Assembly (NCBI GenBank): GCA_949987705.1
Contig: OX465282.1
Location: forward strand, 93,360,070-93,424,069
Source of the DNA: Thereva unica
Lineage: Eukaryota; Arthropoda; Insecta; Diptera; Therevidae
Reading direction: 5' to 3'
Length of the DNA: 64,000 nt
Shown piece by piece: positions 57,334 through 64,000 of this stretch. The notes beneath the pieces were generated by a model. The model saw nothing but the letters and a program-made list of their open reading frames with translations, was not told the origin of the DNA and searched no databases. The position numbers and the translations under genes are program-made. Numbering within the stretch: the stretch's first letter is position 1; every line of letters begins with the position of its first letter.

Positions 57334-58616
57334 TTACCATCGGCGATTAAGTCTTGTCTTGCAGTGTTTTAGGTACTCTTTCATGATGTTGCTGTGGAAA
57401 TGTTCTGTGTACTCTATATGAGTTTTACTTACAACAGAACATATAACAAAGTTTATTTCCTTAAAAAATTTGAAATTTGATTTTGTGGCCGTTCCTCCCC
57501 AAGAATATTTTATTAATAAGTGATCATCAAAAAGAAATGATAGTATAGTCCTGGCAGTTTTCGTTGCATTTACCCTGGGTCTCGACGTGCAATTTTTCCT
57601 TGCATGAAATATGTTATTGCTATGCAATTGCTTATCTAGACCACACATGGCAGCAAGAATTTACTTGCATGAAATATTGTAGTGAGATAGCATGCCATTT
57701 TTGCATGCTATCTTTGCTACAATATTTAATTTGACATATCAAGTAAAAATGGCGGAACGCAAGTGGACTAGAGAAGACATAATCAAATTAATAAATGATA
57801 AAGAGATTCTGTGGAAAAACATAGTTATATAGAAGAGAGGATCTGAAGGAAAAAGAATGGGGTTCAGTTTTTTCTTTTTCCAGACACTCTAATTCCCTCA
57901 ACACTAATAGGGAACAAGCACACATGAATTACTGCCTTGTCAACAACATTTTCACAATTAAAATTTCATGCAATCAAATGCCCACTAAAATATTTGTTGG
58001 ACAGAAATGACGTCATGCAAAAATATTTTATGCAAGGAAAAATTGTACGTCGAGACGCAGGGTTAAGCCTCCAAGCCTAGAAAGTCTTCGTACTCGTACC
58101 TGAAAAAGTGTTAAGTTAAAATAAACCTTAGTATTAAATTCAATTGTGTAAAATATTTACTATTAACTGCTTACAATAACCATCTGTTGATAATTTTCTT
58201 TCGAAATCTTCCATAAAATGTGTTTCTTTTAGGAGAAAAGAAAAGGACTTTGCAATGAGGTCGCCATCGTCTCCTGATTGCACTGGCTGTATTTTACTTG
58301 ATAAAATTTCCAAAGTAACTTTAATCTCCGCCAAGGCTTTCCTGCTTTCCTCCCTGAATGATTTCAACTGCTCTCTGAGGGTTGTAAGATCCTTTTTAAT
58401 GGCTTCCATAATTTATATGAAAATACAGTTAAATCGTTTTAAAATACTATGTATCAATCAAAAGCGTAATAATTAAAACTCGATATCAAACAAAATTTGA
58501 ATGTAACTACTTACGGCAATCCGCGCATACGTAATTATTTTCTCCTGACATTGGGAAAGGTGTAATGAACACTTCTTGCGCATCTTCTGATATGTTGCTA
58601 ATTATCTGTATTTTTT
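57334..58616 (-). pseudogene. DUF4806-type gene in DNA transposon, split by a MITE
   Basis: Exons read on the minus strand: 58616-58515 (ends in CADC, donor GTAAGT), 58402-58161 (phase matches), then 58099 down to 58063, continuing at 57569-57334 once the MITE is removed. The splice signals tttgcag, ggaag, GTAAAT and tttttcag are visible. The middle exon has a coiled-coil-like Lys/Glu/Arg stretch and then FSFLLKETHFMEDFERKLS. The last part has LGGL...ARTILSFLF and LLIKYSWGG. This order (FPLxxxxEExxxFExxL, then GG, then LxxYSWxG) is the DUF4806 pattern known from many arthropod transposon-linked proteins. Its role is unknown. A further possible exon lies at 58735-58947. Confidence 0.7.
57573..58062 (+). 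mobile_element. PIF/Harbinger-like MITE with TTA duplication
   Basis: 490 bp. The left end CCCTGGGTCTCGACGTGCAA and the right end are inverted over about 39 bp with three mismatches. TTA precedes (57570-57572) and follows (58063-58065). At 57749 the + strand encodes MAERKWTREDIIKLINDKE, the start of a MADF/Myb-like domain such as Harbinger elements carry in their second gene, ended by a stop at 57831. This is therefore an internally deleted Harbinger relative. It interrupts the DUF4806-type exon. Confidence 0.85.
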
Positions 58617-59385
58617 CTGCAAATATGCACATAAATTATATAAAATACCTACAAATAATTTTATTATTTTATCTTCAGTTTTACTATCGCACTTATAATA
58701 TAAATTAAATAATTTGAAATACAAAATAACCGAATCACCAAAAATACAGTTGCGCACTTAATTTCTTCACGTAAAACTCCAAATAGGCAACAGCTTCTGA
58801 ATTTTTAAATGGAACACTTTTAAATTGGTATAATAAAGTTTCACTCAATATAATTTTTAATCGTAATTTTTCCACTTCTTTTTGTTTTTTAATTTTCAAC
58901 AATTTTCTGTACAAAAAAATATTTAAAACAACATTTTTAGATTGCATTAAAACCTTCTTAACTCCTTTACAAGCGTTCTGCGCACTGCTAAAATGAATGG
59001 CGAAATTGGAACCTAACGGTATTTTTCAGACTTCTATGTAACCATGAATAACACCCCAATACAACTAGTTTGAAACCACAGTCTTATATGCAGGTTTTTT
59101 CCGAGCTACTTTGTAACTGGAAATAAACTTGAACATTGCAAATATACCCATGTAAAACTAGTCTGAAACCACGGTTTACACTCGGTTATTAACTAGTTTC
59201 TTCGAGTATTAAAGTTTCATTTAGGGAAAATGGAAACCGATAATTTAAAACAATAGTTAATTTCGAGTTTCTCTAAAACTTCCTTGAAACAAGTTTACAA
59301 CTCACTGTTTGGCAACATCTGTGCAACTTAGGTTACATTAAAACTTAAGTAAACTTGCAACTGCGGTTACATTTGTCTACTTGGG

Positions 59386-59999
59386 TTAAGAATTTCAGGT
59401 GTGAAAAATACGAGGTTGACGCTAATGCAGACAATTTTATACATTATTTCGAAGCTCAATGTCGGCTTTGGAATTTGACAGATGATGATGATCAAACATC
59501 TAGGGCAAAAAGAGATTTATTGTTATCGTGCTTAAAACCAGAAACATTCCACCGAATTGAGATATCTTTCACTAATGAAAATATACCCTTTGCGGATCAA
59601 AACTATGAGGCCATAAAACAGAAATTTTTAAACATATTTCACACAAAGAGAACCAGATTCAGGGCTCTCGTCCAATTTTGGAACTGCACACGTTCAAATG
59701 ATCAGGGATTTGAATCGTACGCTGACAGTTTAAAAGAACTTGGTGTGGAATGCGGGTACACTGGTCCCGTACTTGATATGCAATTGCGTGATCGGTTTGC
59801 AACAGGGCTGAACCATAAGCGCATGGAAATTGAATTAAAACAACGATGGCCTGATCTGAAAACAACGGAAAATGGAGTGGAAAGAGAAGTAACTCTCGCT
59901 GAAGTTTTTGCAGTCGCTCAAGCAGGGGAAATGGCAGAAAAGGACATGAAGCACGAACATGTATCTTTAATCAACAAGCTGGACAATAAACAAACGTAA
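59386..59999 (+). pseudogene. Gag, C-terminal piece of Ty3/gypsy element
   Basis: About 203 codons continuing gag after the insertion: FIHYFEAQCRLWN, KRDLLLSCLKPETF, FWNCTRSNDQGFESYADSLKELG and LRDRFATGL, the usual retrotransposon gag (capsid-like) motifs. It ends soon after a typical QAGEMAEKD segment. The CCHC zinc knuckle normally expected next is absent, as is the protease. Confidence 0.8.
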
Positions 60000-62902
60000 T
60001 CATCATGTACCTCAGACTGACGCGTTGAGCCATAAAACACAGAAGAAATTAAACGAAATTCTTTCAAAACATGCTACATTATTCCGGAACGAAACTGGCT
60101 ACGTAAAGAATTTCGAGGTAAATTTGTTTGTAAAGGAGAACGTTAAGCCGATACACATCCCTGCACGACCAATTCAGTTTGGTATCAGCAAGAACATAGA
60201 AGCTGAACTGTCACGTCTGACTGAAAAGGGAATCTTGGTTGAAGTTGATTCCAATCAAGTACCCGTTGAATGGGCGACACCAACGGTTAATGTTCCCAAG
60301 AAAAATGGTGAGATCCGAATTTGCGGGGATTTTCGAACAACATTAAATCCTGCCTTGGTGACGGAGTATTATCCGGTGCCACTTTTCGATCACATACGGC
60401 ATCAACTGGCACATGGCGAGAAATATTCAAAGTTAGATCTAAAGGATGCTTATTTACAGTTTCCTGTTGCTCCAGCGTCGCAGAAATATCTCGTCATTTC
60501 AACGCATCTGGTCTCAAATTGTCAAAGGTTATTTCAAATACACAAGATTGCCGTTTGGCATTTCCAGTGCTCCTGCAATTTGCCAAAAATATCTCCATCA
60601 ACTCGTGGGTGGTATTCAAGGAGTCGCTGTATATTTTGATGACATCGCTGTAACCGGAAAAAACGACGATGAACATTTAAAAAATTTAAACATGGTTCTT
60701 CAACGACTTCATGACGCAGGATTTACGGTCCAACGAAACAAATATGTATTCTTGACATCTATTATGGAATATTTGGGACATTCGTTTAGTAGATACGGCA
60801 TCACACCATCGGTTACAAAACTCAGTGCAATACAAAACGCCAGCATACCAAGTAACAAGACCGAACTAAAGTCTTTTTTGGGTCTGATCAATTATTACGA
60901 AAAATTTGTGCCACATTTACAGTCGCATGCAGCGGAACTTTACGATTTATTAAAAGCAAAAACTACATGGTCATGGACTAAACGACATCAAAAGTTATTC
61001 GACATCGTCAAGAGCAAGTTGGCTAAACCAAAGTTACTCATAGCTTTCGACAGGGGTAGACAGATTTTTGTATCATGCGATGCATCGGAAAGAGGAATAG
61101 GTGCTGTGATTTATCATAAAACAGGAGAAAACGAGGAGCCTATTGCATTCGCGTCTCGGAAGCTGTCAGAGGCAGAACAACGATATGCCATCATTGACAA
61201 AGAGGCATTAGCCATCGTATTCGCGTGTAAAAAATTCGATAATTACCTACGTGGAAACTCCTTCACGTTGCTTACAGATCATAAACCTTTGCAATATATC
61301 TTTGGAGAAAAACGAAATCTTCCAAAACTGGTCAACAACAGGGTGACTCGCTATGCTTTGTTTGTGGGACAGTATAACTACCGCATTGAATATCGCAAGG
61401 GAAATACAAATGTAATTGCTGACTGCTTATCGCGTTTACCGGACGAAAAAGGAACCGCATCGAAGACTGAAGCTGTGATGGAAAGCACCGTCCGACATCT
61501 AACTGAACAGGGAGTCTCAGATTTACACATTAATCAGCAAACGCTTCGCGAAGAAAGCAAACGAGACCCCATTTTAAAGAAAATATATTGGTGCATCCGA
61601 GCGAGATGGCCAACCCATGTTATCACCGGGGATATGAGACCGTACTACGAAAAGAGAGGGGAACTCTCTGTTGAAAATAACATCATCATGTGGCAAGGTC
61701 GAATGGTTATTCCAACAGCGCTACGAAAAGGTATTCTACGATATTTACATAGGGGACATCCAGGAATCGTAGCCATGAAGGCGTTATCAAGATTTTATGT
61801 ATGGTGGCCGAATATAGATTCAGATACAGAAACATTTGTAAAAGCGTGTCATACTTGTCAGGAGCATAGGAGCAGAGAAATTGCATTGCCGATATATTCA
61901 TGGTCGATTCCAGAGCAAAACTGGGAAAGAATACATCTCGACTATGCCGGACCATTTGAAGACGCACAGTGGTTGGTCCTGGTTGATGCTTTATCGAAGT
62001 GGATCGATATCAGGAAAGTTAAATCTACAACAGCTACAGTATTATGCGACATCCTCGAGGAAATATTTATGGTTTTTGGATATCCTAAGATAATTGTGAG
62101 TGATAATGGTTCACAGTTTACAGCCGCCATATTCAAGAAATATTGTGATAGCCATGGAATTAGACATATAACGTCGTCTCCTTATCATCCTAGAACCAAC
62201 GGATTGGCAGAACGGGTGGTGCGCACTTTCAAATCACGCATGAAGTCGTCGCAACACTCTTCAAAAAGTCAAATGCAGAGATTACGGGAGATTCTGTTCT
62301 CGTACCGTAACACCCCACACGCAACAACAGGCAAATCACCCGCCGAAGCCATGTTTGGGAGAAGATTGGGCAATGTTTTAGACAATTTGAGACCAGATGC
62401 GAGGAGAACTTTGCAGTATCGACATTTGAAGGAAGAACTTCATCATAACAGGCGAGAAAAGGAATATCAACCGGGTCAAGGAATTTACAGTCGAACAAGT
62501 GTGGAAAACTCGTGGAATCCAGGAACGATTGTAGAGAGACGGGGACGTTATTCTTACTTGGTGAAGACAGAAGAAGGAGTTATGCGTCGAAGACATGCGG
62601 ATCACTTACGTGAACGTCAAGATTCAGCGTTACCAACGGAACGTTGTTTACCTATGTCAGTGAGTCATCCACCTCCAGTGGTGAATACCTCACTACCAAC
62701 GTCTCAGCCAGAATCTTCAGAAGTTTTGCCGTCAACATCGGATCAAGGAATGACAGGACCAGAGATACCGAGCCAACTGGATGCAACGGTACCTACAGCA
62801 GAAGCAACTGCTGCGCCCGTTCCAGAACCGAGGGACTCGCAGTCAGAAACACCTAGAAGAGGATCCAGAGTGCGTCGGGCACCTAGGCGATTTTCACCAT
62901 AA
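60000..62902 (+). pseudogene. Pol of Ty3/gypsy element (RT, RNase H, integrase)
   Basis: RT starts near 60025, with WATPTVNVPKKNGEIRICGDFR and YSKLDLKDAY (motif A). A frameshift follows between about 60500 and 60530. The next frame reads LPFGISSAP and YFDD (60632-60643). RNase H follows with VSCDASERGIGAVI and TDHKPL. Integrase has a HHCC zinc domain (about 61755-61865), then catalytic D (LDYAGPF), D (SDNGSQF, near 62101) and E (GLAERVV, near 62209). A GPY/F-like end follows (W-x-PGTIVERRG). The C-terminal tail is Pro/Ser/Thr-rich and stops at 62902. The protease is missing, so the polyprotein could not be processed. Confidence 0.92.
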
Positions 62903-62948
62903 GAAGCTAGAATACTGACGGGAACGTTTTAATGAAACAAGGGGAAAA

Positions 62949-63249
62949 TGCTGTGTTTAAGCTTTTATTTTATATTATTAGTTGTGTATAAACTTTACCT
63001 TTTTTGTAAGTCATGAAGTTGACGTTTTTTGTGTGACAGTAGCTTTCCTTAGTTTTTCTATATCTATGTTCATGTACAGACTTGTCTATTAAAAACGTGT
63101 GCCATGTCAGCCATCTTAATTACTGTATCCTGAGATTTAGAAACTAAAGGTTAATAAATAACATGTAAATAAATGTTGAAACTATCTACAAATTATTGGG
63201 TATTATTCCTTCCCTGAAATACCATACATTCGGCGACGAATACACTACA
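62949..63249 (+). repeat. 3' LTR of Ty3/gypsy element
   Basis: 301-bp partner of the 5' LTR. It is preceded by a polypurine tract and followed by the GGGCC target duplication. Confidence 0.95.
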
Positions 63250-64000
63250 GGGCCCTTCTGCGTTCTATTTTTTGCCAATTTTCAAATTTATTTGGTGTCT
63301 TTGGACATAACCGATGCTCGTTTCCGCAGCCGTCAATATAGTGCCTTTTGTCATACTCCACAGCTTTTAAATATTCGTGTCGTCTAAAACGGTTTGCTGC
63401 AGGCTCCCAGCAAATTCTCGCCTTTTAACGCTCTCCCGCAGGAGGTCTACGTTAAACCGCCTAAGGTGTATAGCATCGCGTTGAACGTTTCTGATTGCGG
63501 CGATTTTAAGGCGAATAGTTGCTACTACCAAATGGTGGTCGCTTCCAGTGTCTGCTCCTCTGAAGCTTCCTGACATCCTCCAGAATAGTTCTCCATTTGC
63601 GGCTGACGGCCCCGTGATCTATCTGATTTCTTGTTTTGCTATCGGGCGATACCCAGGTCTCTTTGTGTATCTTCTTGTGGCAAAAGTAAGTTCCACCTAC
63701 CATGAGTTGGTGGGAACTACAAAAGTCAACGAAAAGCTCACCATTGTTATTGGTAATTTGTCTTAGGCCTTGATTTCCAATTATTTGTTCAAGGCCGGGG
63801 CTTTCACGGCCAATCTGTGCGTTTAAGTCACCCATTAATACAATGATGTCTCCCCTTGAAATAGAGCGAAAAACCTCATTCAGTTGCATATAGAACCTGT
63901 CTTTGATGCCATCTTTTGCGTCTTCAGTTGGAGTATAGCATTGGACTACCGTAGTACTTCTTAGTCTGGTACGCAGGCGCACGGTAATAATCCTCTCAGA
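63250..64000 (-). pseudogene. RTE-type LINE, endonuclease part (runs off the window)
   Basis: The reverse strand from 63982 encodes an APE-type endonuclease segment with VVQCYTPTEDAKD, VLMGDLNAQIGRE (catalytic D-x-N) and TWVSPDSKTRNQIDH. After a frameshift near 63560 the next frame has GSDHHLVVA, the SDH motif with the catalytic His. This is the 5' part of the LINE whose RT lies at 54480-56081. It continues beyond base 64000. Confidence 0.82.

Larger units (their letters stand above)
56642..59385 (-). mobile_element. DNA transposon carrying a DUF4806-type gene, TIR CCCAAGTAGACAAAT
   Basis: 2744 bp with perfect 15-bp inverted ends (CCCAAGTAGACAAAT and ATTTGTCTACTTGGG). TT lies on each side. 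Excising the element with one TT restores the gag frame, which supports a 2-bp duplication. Subterminal regions are rich in GTTGC/GCAAC and GAAAC words. A strong imperfect hairpin of about 33-bp arms lies at 56974-57062. The only coding evidence is a multi-exon minus-strand DUF4806-type gene. No DDE transposase is seen. A Harbinger-like MITE is nested inside. Confidence 0.88.
56082..63249 (+). mobile_element. Ty3/gypsy LTR retrotransposon, interrupted and degenerate
   Basis: Two 301-bp LTRs (56082-56382, 62949-63249; TG...CA) enclose the element. The 5-bp target duplication GGGCC is at 56077-56081 and 63250-63254. A purine-rich tract (aaggggaaaa) precedes the 3' LTR. The domain order RT-RNase H-integrase places it in Ty3/gypsy. 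The gag reading frame is split by a 2.7-kb DNA transposon. The nucleocapsid and protease region is missing between gag and RT, and RT has a frameshift. There is no envelope gene. It is inserted into a minus-strand RTE-type LINE. Confidence 0.95.

Overview
This window looks like a transposon-rich intronic and flanking segment of an insect genome, probably a fly. The evidence is one host gene with GT-AG introns, R1-type and RTE-type LINE debris, a tRNA-derived SINE family, Helitron and Transib elements, and AT-rich spacer DNA. I could not identify the species.

The only convincing host gene is a class A (rhodopsin-like) G-protein-coupled receptor on the + strand. It has three exons (19243-19480, 31972-32141, 47702-48421) that splice in frame to 375 residues. 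The introns are 12.5 and 15.6 kb and are packed with mobile elements. The receptor keeps the class A framework (N1.50, D2.50, C3.25, W6.48, P6.50) but has ENY in place of DRY and HNVIY in place of NPxxY. An unrecognised 101-codon reading frame lies downstream on the - strand.

Layout. 1-3160: tandem repeats (85 bp, about 120 bp and 58 bp periods), a repeat-family copy, and an array of seven hairpins whose stems carry compensatory changes. 3160-9340: R1-type LINE debris interrupted by a MITE and a 2.2 kb palindromic element, plus two minus-strand LINE fragments. 9340-19140: a Helitron holding a 118-bp minisatellite, a second Helitron-like 3' end, and between them a Transib element (14123-18895). 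The Transib element has RAG-type heptamer ends (CACAGTG), a CGCCG target duplication, a deleted RAG1-like transposase and kilobase inverted arms. 19243-48421: the receptor gene. Intron 1 holds an endonuclease fragment, nested foldback elements, a SINE and a repeated ACAGTCCCCTG motif. Intron 2 holds a TTAA-flanked MITE and a large foldback element split by a very young LTR element (34676-41883) with no gag or pol. That LTR element carries a PAIP1-like reading frame (PAM2 motif plus MIF4G-like domain). Intron 2 also holds R1 and RTE LINE fragments. 48422-54310: hAT-like and Mutator-like MITEs, AT-rich DNA and a SINE. 54480-64000: a minus-strand RTE-type LINE split by a Ty3/gypsy LTR retrotransposon, which is split by a DNA transposon carrying a DUF4806-type gene, which is split by a Harbinger-like MITE. 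Junction repeats at three levels support a four-deep nest.

The parts do not form one pathway. The window records successive insertions into the introns and flanks of one receptor gene. The most notable items are the Transib element, the translation-factor-like gene inside a young LTR element, the covarying hairpin array and the four-level nest.
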